Shown here: positions 1 to 8,366 of the stretch, in pieces | How positions within the stretch are numbered: position 1 is the first letter of the stretch | Layout of the letters: each line of letters starts with the position of its first letter | Assembly: GCA_965221545.1 (NCBI GenBank) | Contig: OZ244901.1 | Coordinates: 2,728,001 to 2,792,000, forward strand | Source of the DNA: JAJEFO01 sp022819605 | GTDB lineage: Bacteria; Pseudomonadota; Alphaproteobacteria; Rhodobacterales; Rhodobacteraceae | Length of the DNA: 64,000 nucleotides | Direction: 5' to 3' | Made by a program: the position numbers and the translations under genes | The notes under the pieces: model-generated | What the model saw: only the letters and a program-made list of their open reading frames with translations | Told to the model about the DNA's origin: nothing | Database searches by the model: none

Positions 1-1
1 G

Positions 2-466
2 GTGCCAGGCATCGTGCTGGGTGTTGCAGTGCTCTTTTCCGGGGCGCTGGTGGGCGTGTCGCCATCGATCTGGCTGCAGGCGATCTCGATCACGGTCTTC
101 ATCGTGGCGGTCATGGTACGCACGGTGCAAAGCCGGCTGGTCCGGCTTGATCCGTCGCTGGAGGAGGCCGCCACCAATCTCGGCGCGACCTCGTTCCAGA
201 GCCTGCGCACTATCACTTTCCCGCTGCTGCTGCCGGCGATCCTTGCCGGGGCGGTCTTCACCTTCGTGGAAGGGTTCGACAATCTGTCGGTGGCTATTTT
301 CACCCATGGCTTCCGCGACAGACCGCTTCCGGTGGAGCTGCTCGCGCTGGTGCAATACACCTCCACACCGCTGGTCGCGGCGGTCTCAGGCGTACAAATC
401 CTGCTGGCGATCGTGGCGCTTGTGGCAGTGTCAATGAGCATCGGGCTCGACAAGGTCAATCAATGA
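2..466 (+). CDS. ABC transporter permease, PotB/PotC type (3' part only)
   Basis: C-terminal about 154 residues of an inner-membrane permease; the gene begins before the window. The reading frame shows hydrophobic segments alternating with a cytoplasmic loop carrying the EAA-type coupling motif (EEAATNLGATSFQSLRTI), which docks the ATPase in importers of the spermidine/putrescine (PotB/PotC) family. It ends in two more hydrophobic stretches. The GTG at position 2 is probably internal, not the true start. An ATG overlaps the stop in the ATGA manner (463), so another gene was once coupled to it, but the following frame has no recognisable product. Substrate cannot be told from this fragment. 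Confidence 0.8.
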   Translation: MPGIVLGVAVLFSGALVGVSPSIWLQAISITVFIVAVMVRTVQSRLVRLDPSLEEAATNLGATSFQSLRTITFPLLLPAILAGAVFTFVEGFDNLSVAIFTHGFRDRPLPVELLALVQYTSTPLVAAVSGVQILLAIVALVAVSMSIGLDKVNQ

Positions 467-739
467 GCCACGGCAGCCGGCATCGGCACCCATTCCGCCG
501 CGCGGCAGAACCGACGCGTCGCTGCAGGCCGTTTGATGCGGCCACGTTGCAGGTCAGCAGTCGACCATTGCTCGAACGAGTCGTCTTGACGACCGATTGC
601 AAAGAGCTGTCGAAGTGCCGGGCAACGGTTCCGCAGCCGTTCGCTGCGGCGGCGAACACGCTCTGGTCGTGCTGGGAAGCACCAAAATCTCCGGGGTCAA
701 GCTGCTGGCATTGTGGAGTGCCTCCTGTAACCTTGTTGC
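467..739. other. intergenic stretch with a decayed gene start and an IS-end-like sequence
   Basis: No recognisable protein. The ATG at 463 opens a frame of about 100 residues that matches no family I know and looks like debris of the next transporter-operon gene. At 674-701 the sequence beginning GGGAAGCACCAA and ending GGGGTCAA matches 22 of 28 positions of the terminal repeat of the palindromic element at 49548-49696, suggesting an old element boundary just before the pRiA4b ORF-3-like gene. Confidence 0.4.
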
Positions 740-1363
740 ATGACGGATGCCCGGACAGCGCCTGAAGCAGGATCCGCTCTGCAGCTGAAAGCCAGGCTGT
801 TGGGAATCAGCCCGATGATCTGGCGGCGCGTTCTTGTTCCGGAGACCATATCGCTGCACGAACTTCACGGCGTGCTTCAGGTGGCGATGGGATGGGAAGG
901 AGTCCATCTCTTTCAGTTCAGCATCCGGGGCGTCGTGCATGCCGGACCGCATTTGTGCGGCCAGAAGATGGACTTGCCCCTGTCTGATTTCCGGTTTCGC
1001 AGGAATGCGAAGTTCAGCTACGTCTACGACATGAGGCGCAGGTGGCAGCACGAATTGAGGGTCGAGAATCGCGTGTCCGTCGCGTCGACCAAACGGCATC
1101 CGTTGTGCATCGGCGGCTCCGGCGCTTGTCCTCCGGAGGAGTGCGGCGACCCCGATGGCTGCCACGCACGGCGGGAGGAGGCGGTGAACCTTGATGCCAT
1201 GATGGATCTGGGCCGCGTTGCCGGGTTCATCGAACGGATCGTGATCCAGCGTGACCTGTCCGGGCTTGAGGATGAAGATGAACGGTGGCACGCTGGCGCG
1301 TGGGAACCGAATGGGCAAAAAAGACACGTCATGACAGGCACTTGGGATTCAAGGTTCCCATAA
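740..1363 (+). CDS. plasmid pRiA4b ORF-3-like protein (IS1096 TnpR-like family)
   Basis: Product of 207 residues in the pRiA4b ORF-3 / IS1096 passenger family (PF07929), a family of unknown biochemical role often carried with transposons. Diagnostic stretches are SPMIWRRVLVPETISLHELH near residue 25, VAMGWEGVHLFQF, FSYVYDM followed by a His-Glu core (WQHELRVE), and CIGGSGACPPEECG near residue 125. A second family member lies at 63044-63730 inside an ISKra4-like element, so this copy may be an orphaned passenger. The ATG at 740 is the only good start. The C-terminal 40 residues diverge from the family and may be read-through into debris. Confidence 0.75.
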   Translation: MTDARTAPEAGSALQLKARLLGISPMIWRRVLVPETISLHELHGVLQVAMGWEGVHLFQFSIRGVVHAGPHLCGQKMDLPLSDFRFRRNAKFSYVYDMRRRWQHELRVENRVSVASTKRHPLCIGGSGACPPEECGDPDGCHARREEAVNLDAMMDLGRVAGFIERIVIQRDLSGLEDEDERWHAGAWEPNGQKRHVMTGTWDSRFP

Positions 1364-1668
1364 CTGTTTGGTTCTCATTACATGCGATGCCGCCTGCTTG
1401 ACAAACGTGGGAGATTTAACGCCGCCAACAGCACAGGGCGCTGATCGAGTTGCTCGGGTATCAGGTGTGCGTCTAGAATGCGGATCGAGGGGAGCCGGAG
1501 CCACCGCCGCAACTCCTTGGAGCGTGACATGGGGGCAGAATTGAATTGCATCGATCCGCCCTGCCGTGCGTCTATCCCGGACCGTAAAGGCGCGCTAGCT
1601 TGAACGGCATCTGAACGAATTGGGAGAACCGAGGCATTCACACGACCTTCGATACGCGGAATGTCCGC
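1364..1668. other. intergenic region upstream of the AraC regulator
   Basis: About 300 bases without a recognisable gene. The open frame of the AraC-family regulator actually begins at 1615, just after an in-frame TGA at 1612. Its conserved N-terminal residues are encoded from about 1648, so the last part of this stretch is probably coding (see the regulator entry). Confidence 0.4.
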
Positions 1669-2574
1669 TTGTCGGACAGGATTTCCTATTGGCGCGACAC
1701 GATCTGTCGCAGCCTGATCGGTGTGCGATGCGAGGGGGCGACGGGGTCAAACTTTGAGGGTCAGGTCTCCGTCCTGGCAGGTGAGCAAACCGCGCTGGCA
1801 CAGATTAGCGCCGGCCCCCACACGGCCTGGACGGCGAACGATGTTCCGCGGGAGAAGGAATTCTTTTACCTTTACGTCCAGAACAAGGGGCAGTTGAACC
1901 TGCGCAGGGACGAAGGGGATTTCGTGCTGCAGCCGGGTGATCTCTATCTTCACGACGCGGCCACCGATCACCGGTTTCACTTTCCTGAGAGCTTTGAACA
2001 TCTGGCGATGCGGATTCCCAAGCCTCTGGCCAAACGCAAATGGCCCGAGCTGCAATCTGTCAGCTACATGATGTTTGACGGACGCCGACGTCCGGTGAAT
2101 CGCCTGATCTCATCATTGTCGTCCGGACTGATGGTGGCGGCCGATGACCTTATGGAGCGCGAGGTCAGCGCATCGGTGGCGGCGGTCTTCGAGCTGTTCG
2201 TGCAAAGCGTCAACGCCCGTGACTCGAAAGCCTTTGACCGCGTGCCACCGCCCGACAAGGTGCTGCAACGTGCGAAACGCTTCATCAGCGACGCGATTCA
2301 GGACCCTGACCTGAAGGCGGCCAGAGTGGCCACGGAAGTTGGCATCTCGCGGCGCTACCTCGACATGCTTTTCGCACGCGAAGAAACCAGCGCCGCCGCG
2401 CATATCCGGAACCTGCGACTTGACCGCTGTGCCGCCGAACTCAGGCGGCCCCGTGCCAGGTTCAGCCGCATTTCCGAAGTCGCCTATACGTGGGGATTTC
2501 GCGATCCGGGCCAGTTCAGCCGCGCCTTCCGCCGCAAATTCGGTTGCAGCCCCAGCGCCTATCGCCTGCACTGA
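1669..2574 (+). CDS. AraC family transcriptional regulator
   Basis: DNA-binding regulator with an N-terminal AraC-binding-like domain (about residues 1-180) and a C-terminal double helix-turn-helix (about 205-301) ending in the typical VAYTWGFRDPGQFSRAFRRK signature. The TTG at 1669 is a conservative start. The same frame is open back to 1615 and encodes a family-typical lead-in (FDTRNVRLSDR before ISYWRD). No ATG, GTG or TTG precedes it there. An ATT at 1636 sits 9 bases after a GGGAG ribosome site, so the real start may be non-canonical or lost. The neighbouring ABC operon at 4778 would be a natural target, but an insertion sequence now separates them. Confidence 0.85.
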   Translation: MSDRISYWRDTICRSLIGVRCEGATGSNFEGQVSVLAGEQTALAQISAGPHTAWTANDVPREKEFFYLYVQNKGQLNLRRDEGDFVLQPGDLYLHDAATDHRFHFPESFEHLAMRIPKPLAKRKWPELQSVSYMMFDGRRRPVNRLISSLSSGLMVAADDLMEREVSASVAAVFELFVQSVNARDSKAFDRVPPPDKVLQRAKRFISDAIQDPDLKAARVATEVGISRRYLDMLFAREETSAAAHIRNLRLDRCAAELRRPRARFSRISEVAYTWGFRDPGQFSRAFRRKFGCSPSAYRLH

Positions 2575-2638
2575 AAGTTCCAAAAACGCCCAGAACTCGT
2601 GCCATCCTGGCCAAATCTGACGGGGTGTCCGCCGCTAG

Positions 2639-4747
2639 CCTCGATCCCCAACTGAACGGAATAATGTGCGCGTTGGATTTCAAAAAAAGCGTATCCTGAG
2701 GGTCCGGTTTCCGAGCCACGGGATTGGCTGTGCGATCTCCCCGTAACGTGCGGCAAGCAGGAGCGGGTTGTTGGCGCGGCGTCCCAGGGTGACGATGATC
2801 TCGTCTTCGGTGATCCTGACGGTCGCGCTGGCGTTGACGAGCTTGCGGAAGATGGTGCGCGCCTTCGCGACCTCGAAGCCCTGTCCGACACGGATGCCGA
2901 GGAGCCTGTAGAGGCTGCTGGCCATCAGCGTGAGCTGGACATCGAGATCGATGCGCATGGGCACGGCGGCGGAGAGCGCATCCATGTGGAAGAAGTCGAT
3001 GGCGTCGGCGATGGTGTTCTCGATCACCATGCGGCGGGCGTAGCGGTCGACGAGCCTGGACGCGGGCTCGTCCATCTGGTTGCTCAGCAGCAGGGTCGGC
3101 TTTTCATGGCCGAGATCGGTGACGGCGATCTGGCGGATCTCGCCGGGATAGTCCCTGATGCGCAGCCTGCGCTCGAGGATGCGGGGGTTGCGGTAGATGC
3201 GCCCGACATTGGTGAGCGTGATCCTGCGCCACGCCTCCGGCGGCTCGGCGAGCAGGGCCGCGACCGTTCGCGCCGTTCGCCGGCGCAGCGTCAGGAAGGC
3301 GATGCCCATGGCGTCGAGTCGCGCCAGGTTGGCATAGGTGGTCAGGCGGCTGTCGAAGACCAGTTCGGCCGGCAGCGTCCCGGTCCGCGCGCGCCAGGCC
3401 TCGACGAAGCGGAGAACCTCGTCGTTCTGGCGGCTCTTGCGCACGCCGGCGTTGGCATAGGCGAAGATCCGGGCGTCGGCATCGCGGGCGAGGAAGGCGA
3501 GAACGCCCTTCTGGCGCCGGCTGCGCTTCGAGACGTAGTGCTTCTCGATGAGCGCGTCGTCGCCGTGATAGGGGATGGTGTGGAAGTCGAGGTCGAAGGA
3601 TCTCCCGCCGCCGAGATCGATCCCGAGGCCGCGGACGGCGGCCTGCCAGCGCTCCATCATGGCGGGGCCGCAGCGCGGGTCCACCCGGCACGAATACTCG
3701 GTGAGCGTGGCACGCTTGGGAATGACGTTGAGACCGGCGAAGAGGGCGAGGCCCGGATCGAGGGTCTCGGCCATGACCTGGGTCGGGCGCCCGATGCCCC
3801 ACAGCTTGAGCGCGAGCAGGGAACGCAAGGCGTCGCCTGCGGCGATCATGCGGCTTCCCGGCAGGGCGCTGCCGGCGGCGAGGGCGTCGATGTCGATCCG
3901 GGCGAGATCGGGGGCGAACAGGAACAGGCCGCCGAAGTCGGTGCGCAGGTTCCGGGGCGTGAGATCGAGCGCGCGCCGGTCGGCGACGGCGGCGGGCTCC
4001 GGATGGACGGCCCGGCTGCGTTCGTCCGGCGAGCGCCGCCACAGCTTGGGCAGCCCGGCCTTCCTGATGACCCGGGCCGCAGTGGTCTCGCTGACCGGGA
4101 TCTTCTCCTCGCGGGTGAGAAGGTCTGCGATCTCCGCTGCCGAGAGGTTCCGTTCCTTGCGCAGCGCGATGATCCGCGCGTCGCGGTCGGGTCCCGGCTG
4201 CGGCCTGCGCCTGCCGCGCCGGTCGGGCAGGAAGAAGGGCTCATCGGGCTCCCTGAGGAAGGCGGCCCGCAGGTTCCTGAGGGTTCCGGCCGCATAGCCG
4301 AAGCGACCGGCGGCCTCGTCGATGGAGAGGCCGTCCACGAAGAGCGCGCGCAGGGCCTCGTATTTCCTGTGCGTGCTGTTCTCGGGCTTGAGGAAGCGGT
4401 CTGCGGAGCTTTGCATCGGGGCGGCCTTTGCACTCGTATTTGCCTGTTAGCCTGACAGTTCCACTATATTTAGTCACATCCCCTGCGTCAAGCGCAAAAT
4501 CCTCTGCACGACCGTGGCCGTGGCCAACGCAGGCAAAAAGCAGTCATATCTGGTGGATCAGCGGATGCGGCGATGGCCGTCGCGGGTGGCTGCGGAGTTC
4601 CGGCGACATGGCTTGAAACAGTGGCGACATCAATCTAACTGTCACTATTAAATGCAACCGGGACACCGGAAACGACCGATCATGCCGCGAAATCCCTTTG
4701 TCTGGGCGGCAAGCCTTCACATTATTCCGTTCAGTTGGGGATTGAGG
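2639..4747 (-). mobile_element. insertion sequence, IS1380-like, complete copy with 30-bp inverted repeats
   Basis: The left end (2639-2668) starts CCTCGATCCCCAACTGAACG. The right end (4718-4747) is its reverse complement with one mismatch in 30. Both ends are flanked by CTAG (2635-2638 and 4748-4751), which reads as a 4-bp target duplication. The element is 2109 bp and holds one transposase gene on the minus strand. Family placement rests on the CCT termini and 4-bp duplication and is tentative. It landed 30 bp before the start codon of the ABC substrate-binding gene. Confidence 0.85.
2680..4416 (-). CDS. DDE transposase of the 2639-4747 insertion sequence
   Basis: Transposase of 578 residues. 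The N-terminal 150 residues hold two helix-turn-helix-like segments (LSIDEAAGRFGYAAGTLRNL; a second around 95-130). The catalytic part shows candidate acidic residues at FDLDFHTIPYHGDD (near 280), LVFDSRLTTYANL (near 355) and the C-terminal RYARRMVIENTIADAIDFF (near 470), the last resembling the Y-R-E block of IS4-superfamily enzymes. The copy at 56596-58329 is a diverged homologue of nearly the same length (577), with strongest identity in the catalytic core (for example EKHYVSKRSRRQKGVLAFLA). The frame is intact, so the element may be active. Confidence 0.85.
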   Translation of the reverse strand: MQSSADRFLKPENSTHRKYEALRALFVDGLSIDEAAGRFGYAAGTLRNLRAAFLREPDEPFFLPDRRGRRRPQPGPDRDARIIALRKERNLSAAEIADLLTREEKIPVSETTAARVIRKAGLPKLWRRSPDERSRAVHPEPAAVADRRALDLTPRNLRTDFGGLFLFAPDLARIDIDALAAGSALPGSRMIAAGDALRSLLALKLWGIGRPTQVMAETLDPGLALFAGLNVIPKRATLTEYSCRVDPRCGPAMMERWQAAVRGLGIDLGGGRSFDLDFHTIPYHGDDALIEKHYVSKRSRRQKGVLAFLARDADARIFAYANAGVRKSRQNDEVLRFVEAWRARTGTLPAELVFDSRLTTYANLARLDAMGIAFLTLRRRTARTVAALLAEPPEAWRRITLTNVGRIYRNPRILERRLRIRDYPGEIRQIAVTDLGHEKPTLLLSNQMDEPASRLVDRYARRMVIENTIADAIDFFHMDALSAAVPMRIDLDVQLTLMASSLYRLLGIRVGQGFEVAKARTIFRKLVNASATVRITEDEIIVTLGRRANNPLLLAARYGEIAQPIPWLGNRTLRIRFF

Positions 4748-4777
4748 CTAGTCTTTTCCAAGAACAGGGAGAGACCC

Positions 4778-6052
4778 ATGCAAGACACAAACATCACCCG
4801 CCGATCGCTGATCAAGACCGCCACCGCTGCCGGTGCCTTGTCCGCACTTGGTACGCCGCTGATTGCCCAGACCGGCCCGATCAAGGTCGGGCTCGTCACC
4901 CCCAAGACCGGCCCCTTGTCGCTGTTTGCGCAGGCGGATGAATTCACCCTTGGCACGCTGCAGCAGCGGTTGGCCGAGGGGATCATGGCGGGTAGTGCAA
5001 GACGCCCGGTCGAGGTGGTGGTGAAGGACAGTCAGTCCAACCCCAACCGTGCCTCCGAAGTTGCCAACGAGCTGATCCTGAATGACGAGATCTCGCTGAT
5101 GCTGGTCTCGTCGGTGCCGGAGACGGTGAACCCGGTTTCGGATGTCTGCGAACTGAACGGCATTCCGTGCATTTCGACAGTAGCGCCCTGGCAGGCCTTC
5201 ACCTTTGGCCGCGGCTCGACACCCGAGCAAGGGTTCGAGAGCACCTTCCACTTCTTCTGGGGGTTCGAGGCTCTTGTTCCGGTGATGACCGAGATGTGGA
5301 ATTCGGTCGACAACAACAGGAAGGTCGCCGGCCTGTTCCCCAATGACGTGGATGGCCGCGCCTGGGGGGATGAGCAGAACGGGTCGCCCGCGATGCTGAG
5401 CGGGGCCGGGTTTGAAACCGTGCATTCGGGCTTCTTCACGCCGCTCAACGACGATTTCTCGTCGATCATTTCGAAATTCAAGGAGGCCGATTGCCAGATC
5501 CTGACCGGCAACCCGATCCCGCCGGACTTTACCACCTTCTGGACCCAGGCGCGCCAGCAGGGCTATCAGCCCAAGATCGCGACCATTGCCAAGGCGATTC
5601 TGTTCCCGGCGGCACTCGACAGCCTGGGCGACGCGGGCCACAACCTCTCGGCTGAAATCTGGTGGTCGCCGAACCATCCGTTTGCCTCGTCGCTGACCGG
5701 AGCCTCTGCGAGCCAGATTGCGCAAAGCTTCACCGAGACCACGGGCGCGCAATGGACGCAGCCCATCGGCTTTGCCCATGCGCTGTTCGAAGTCGGCGCC
5801 CATGTGCTGAACAAGGCAGGCGGCACCGATCTGGCCGCCCTGGTCGCGGCCCTGAAGGACACGCAGGTCGACACCGTTGTCGGCAAGGTGGACTGGAAGT
5901 CGAGCCCGATTGCCAATGTGGCCACGACGCCGCTGGTCGGCGGGCAATGGCGCAAGCAGGACGGGCCCTTCAACTATGATCTTGTGATCACCACGAATCC
6001 CGGTGCCGAGGACATCCCGAAGGGTGGCGATTTCGAAGCGCTGACCTACTGA
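4778..6052 (+). CDS. ABC transporter substrate-binding protein, branched-chain amino acid type
   Basis: Periplasmic binding protein of 424 residues, family of LivJ/LivK-like receptors (Peripla_BP_6). The N-terminus carries a twin-arginine-type signal (NITRRSLIKTATAAGALSAL, ending near LIAQTG), unusual because most binding proteins use Sec. The mature part starts IKVGLVTPKTG, typical of this fold. I chose ATG 4778 over the longer frame from 4652 because the latter starts inside the insertion sequence and because GGGAGA lies just upstream of 4778. First gene of an overlapping operon with two ATPases and two permeases. The insertion sequence ends 30 bp upstream, so the native promoter is probably displaced. 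Confidence 0.85.
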   Translation: MQDTNITRRSLIKTATAAGALSALGTPLIAQTGPIKVGLVTPKTGPLSLFAQADEFTLGTLQQRLAEGIMAGSARRPVEVVVKDSQSNPNRASEVANELILNDEISLMLVSSVPETVNPVSDVCELNGIPCISTVAPWQAFTFGRGSTPEQGFESTFHFFWGFEALVPVMTEMWNSVDNNRKVAGLFPNDVDGRAWGDEQNGSPAMLSGAGFETVHSGFFTPLNDDFSSIISKFKEADCQILTGNPIPPDFTTFWTQARQQGYQPKIATIAKAILFPAALDSLGDAGHNLSAEIWWSPNHPFASSLTGASASQIAQSFTETTGAQWTQPIGFAHALFEVGAHVLNKAGGTDLAALVAALKDTQVDTVVGKVDWKSSPIANVATTPLVGGQWRKQDGPFNYDLVITTNPGAEDIPKGGDFEALTY

Positions 6053-6064
6053 GCCATCCCTCCC

Positions 6065-6799
6065 ATGGCTTTGCTTTCCCTGACGGATGTGGATCGGAGT
6101 TTCGGTGCAGTCAGGGTGACCCACGAGGTCTCCTTGACCGTGGCCGAGGGCGAGTTCGTCGGGGTCATCGGGCCGAACGGCGCCGGCAAGACCACGCTGT
6201 TCAACCTGATCACCGGCAACCTTGCGCCCGACAAGGGCCGGATCGAGCTGTCCGGCACACAGATACAGGCGCTGCCAGCTCGCAAGCGCGCCGGCATGGG
6301 CATGGCCCGGACTTTCCAGATTCCACGTCCGTTTCTGCACATGTCGGTCAAGGACAACCTGATGGTGGCGGCCACCCATGCGGGTGGGCTGGGGCTTGGA
6401 GCGGCGCGGCAGAGAGCGCAGGACGTGCTGATGCAGACCGATCTGGCACATGTCGCGAGCCGTCCGGCAAGCGATCTGCAACTGCTCGACCGCAAGCGGC
6501 TGGAGCTGGCGCGCGCGCTGGCCACGGGGCCGAGGCTCCTGTTGCTCGACGAGATTGCAGGCGGGCTTTCGGACAAGGAATGCGAGCCGCTGATCGCGCT
6601 CTTGCAGAAGATCCACGCGGGCGGGGTGACGATCATCTGGATCGAGCACGTGCTGCATGCGCTGATCCGGCTGGCCCGGCGGCTCGTGGTGCTGGATGCA
6701 GGTCGGCTGGTGGCCGACGGGCCGGTGCGCGAGGTCATGGCCTCGGACACGCTGCGGGACATCTATCTGGGGGCCGATCACGACATGGAACCGGCATGA
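6065..6799 (+). CDS. ABC transporter ATP-binding protein, LivG type
   Basis: Cytoplasmic ATPase of 244 residues for branched-chain-amino-acid-type uptake. Walker A is GPNGAGKTT near residue 37. Walker B is LLLLDEIAGGL near 160. The usual LSGGQ signature is replaced by LQLLDRKRLELARAL, a variation seen in LivG-like proteins. It starts 12 bases after the binding-protein gene and its stop overlaps the start of the second ATPase (ATGA at 6796). It pairs with the next gene to form the heterodimeric motor. Confidence 0.88.
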   Translation: MALLSLTDVDRSFGAVRVTHEVSLTVAEGEFVGVIGPNGAGKTTLFNLITGNLAPDKGRIELSGTQIQALPARKRAGMGMARTFQIPRPFLHMSVKDNLMVAATHAGGLGLGAARQRAQDVLMQTDLAHVASRPASDLQLLDRKRLELARALATGPRLLLLDEIAGGLSDKECEPLIALLQKIHAGGVTIIWIEHVLHALIRLARRLVVLDAGRLVADGPVREVMASDTLRDIYLGADHDMEPA

Positions 6800-7503
6800 G
6801 CGTGCTGTCGGTCAGATCGGCCACCGTGCATTACGGGGTGTTGCGCGCGCTGAGCGATGTCAGCCTTGGCATCGGCAAGGGCGAATGTCTTGCCGTGATC
6901 GGGGCGAACGGGGCAGGCAAGAGCACGCTTCTGCGCTTCATTGCCGGGGCCCAGCCGGGATCGGGAGAGGTGTTCTTGAACGATGCGCGCGCGCCTGCGA
7001 ACCAGGCTGCCCGCGCGCGCGCCGGGATCGGCGTGATCCCGGAAGGCAGACGTCTCTTCGCCTCGCTCAGCGTGCGCGAAAACATCGAGATCGGGGCCGA
7101 GACCGGGCGTCCGGGGCCGTGGAACCTGGACCGGCTGACAGCCATGTTCTCCGATCTTCGGAGCTTCATGGACCGCCCCGCCACCGCGCTCTCGGGGGGG
7201 CAGCAGCAGATGGTCGCCATTGCGCGCGCGCTGATGGGCAACCCGCAGATCCTGTTGTGTGACGAGGTCTCGCTGGGCCTGGCCCCCAAGGTGATCGGCA
7301 CCATGTATTCGGCGCTGGCCGAAATTCGCGAAGAGGGCTTGTCCATGCTCGTCGTCGAGCAGGACCTGGACAAGGCGCTGTCGGTCGCCGACCAGGTGAT
7401 TTGCCTGCGTCAGGGCACGGTCACGCTGGACTCCCGCGCCGAGGACGTCGAGCGGCCTGCAGTGGAAGCCGCCTACTTCGGCACATTGGACGGGACGGAA
7501 TGA
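6796..7503 (+). CDS. ABC transporter ATP-binding protein, LivF type
   Basis: Second ATPase of the uptake system, 235 residues. Walker A is GANGAGKST near residue 36, the signature is LSGGQQQMVAIARAL near 130, and Walker B is ILLCDEVSLGL. The LivF-typical IGVIPEGRRLFASLSVREN is present. I chose ATG 6796, which overlaps the previous stop. A longer frame from 6580 is only read-through in the LivG region. Its stop overlaps the start of the first permease (7500). Confidence 0.88.
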   Translation: MSVLSVRSATVHYGVLRALSDVSLGIGKGECLAVIGANGAGKSTLLRFIAGAQPGSGEVFLNDARAPANQAARARAGIGVIPEGRRLFASLSVRENIEIGAETGRPGPWNLDRLTAMFSDLRSFMDRPATALSGGQQQMVAIARALMGNPQILLCDEVSLGLAPKVIGTMYSALAEIREEGLSMLVVEQDLDKALSVADQVICLRQGTVTLDSRAEDVERPAVEAAYFGTLDGTE

Positions 7504-8366
7504 GCATCGCTGCCATACTCGTCCAGGCGACCTTGCTTGGCGGGCTTTACGCCATTCTTGCCACCGGACTGTCGCTGGTCTTTGGCGTGATGCGGCTGGT
7601 CAATCTCAGCCATGGCGATTTCGTCGTGATCTCGGCCTACCTGGCGCTCTTGATCGTGCAGGGGCTGACCGCGCCCCTGTGGCTGGCTTTCGTTCTGGTG
7701 CTGCCGATGATGGCCGCACTTGGGTACGCCGTGCAGCACGGTCTCTTCAACCGGCTTCTGGAAGGCGATCCGATGCGGCCCTTGCTGGCCACGTTCGGCC
7801 TTTCCATCGTGGCGCAGAACATCCTGTTTCTGGGCTTTTCCGCCGATACGCAACTCTTGCCTGCGGGTGATCTGGCATTCCGCTCGCTTGATCTGGCCGG
7901 GGTGTCGGTCGGGGTGCTGCCTCTGGTCACGCTCGGAGTGGCCGTCGCGGTGATCGCCGGGCTGGACTGGATGCTCTATCGCACGCGGCTGGGGCGCAAC
8001 CTGCGCGCCGCCTCGGACGATCCGGCAGTGCTCGATGCATTTGGCGTCGATCATCGGCACATGTTTTCCGTGGCCAGCGCCCTTGCCTTTGCCACCATGT
8101 GCATCGCCGGCGTGCTGATGGCGATGCGGTCGAACTTTGATCCCTTCATCGGGCCAGGGCGGCTGCTCATCGCCTTCGAGATCGTGATTATCGGCGGGCT
8201 TGGCAGCTTCTGGGGCATGCTCTGGGGCGGCATGTTGCTGGGTCTGGCACAGGTCATCGGCGCCGCCATCGACCCAAGGCTGCAATTCCTGGCCGGACAT
8301 TTGGTGTTCTTTGCAATGCTGATGATACGGCCCAAGGGCCTGTTTCCGAAGGTCGACCACGGATGA
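7500..8366 (+). CDS. ABC transporter permease, LivH type
   Basis: Inner-membrane permease of 288 residues with about eight hydrophobic segments. Family landmarks are GLYAILATGLSLVFGVMRLV and NLSHGDFVVISAY near the N-terminus and the C-terminal GGLGSFWGMLWGGMLLGLAQ loop and helix. Start ATG 7500 overlaps the LivF stop and its own stop overlaps the LivM start at 8363. Together with LivM it forms the channel for the substrate captured by the protein encoded at 4778. Confidence 0.88.
   Translation: MSIAAILVQATLLGGLYAILATGLSLVFGVMRLVNLSHGDFVVISAYLALLIVQGLTAPLWLAFVLVLPMMAALGYAVQHGLFNRLLEGDPMRPLLATFGLSIVAQNILFLGFSADTQLLPAGDLAFRSLDLAGVSVGVLPLVTLGVAVAVIAGLDWMLYRTRLGRNLRAASDDPAVLDAFGVDHRHMFSVASALAFATMCIAGVLMAMRSNFDPFIGPGRLLIAFEIVIIGGLGSFWGMLWGGMLLGLAQVIGAAIDPRLQFLAGHLVFFAMLMIRPKGLFPKVDHG

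Noticed and set aside
2986..4455. 489-codon plus-strand frame across the first insertion sequence
   Set aside because: Antisense shadow of the transposase gene; a matching shadow appears opposite the second copy.
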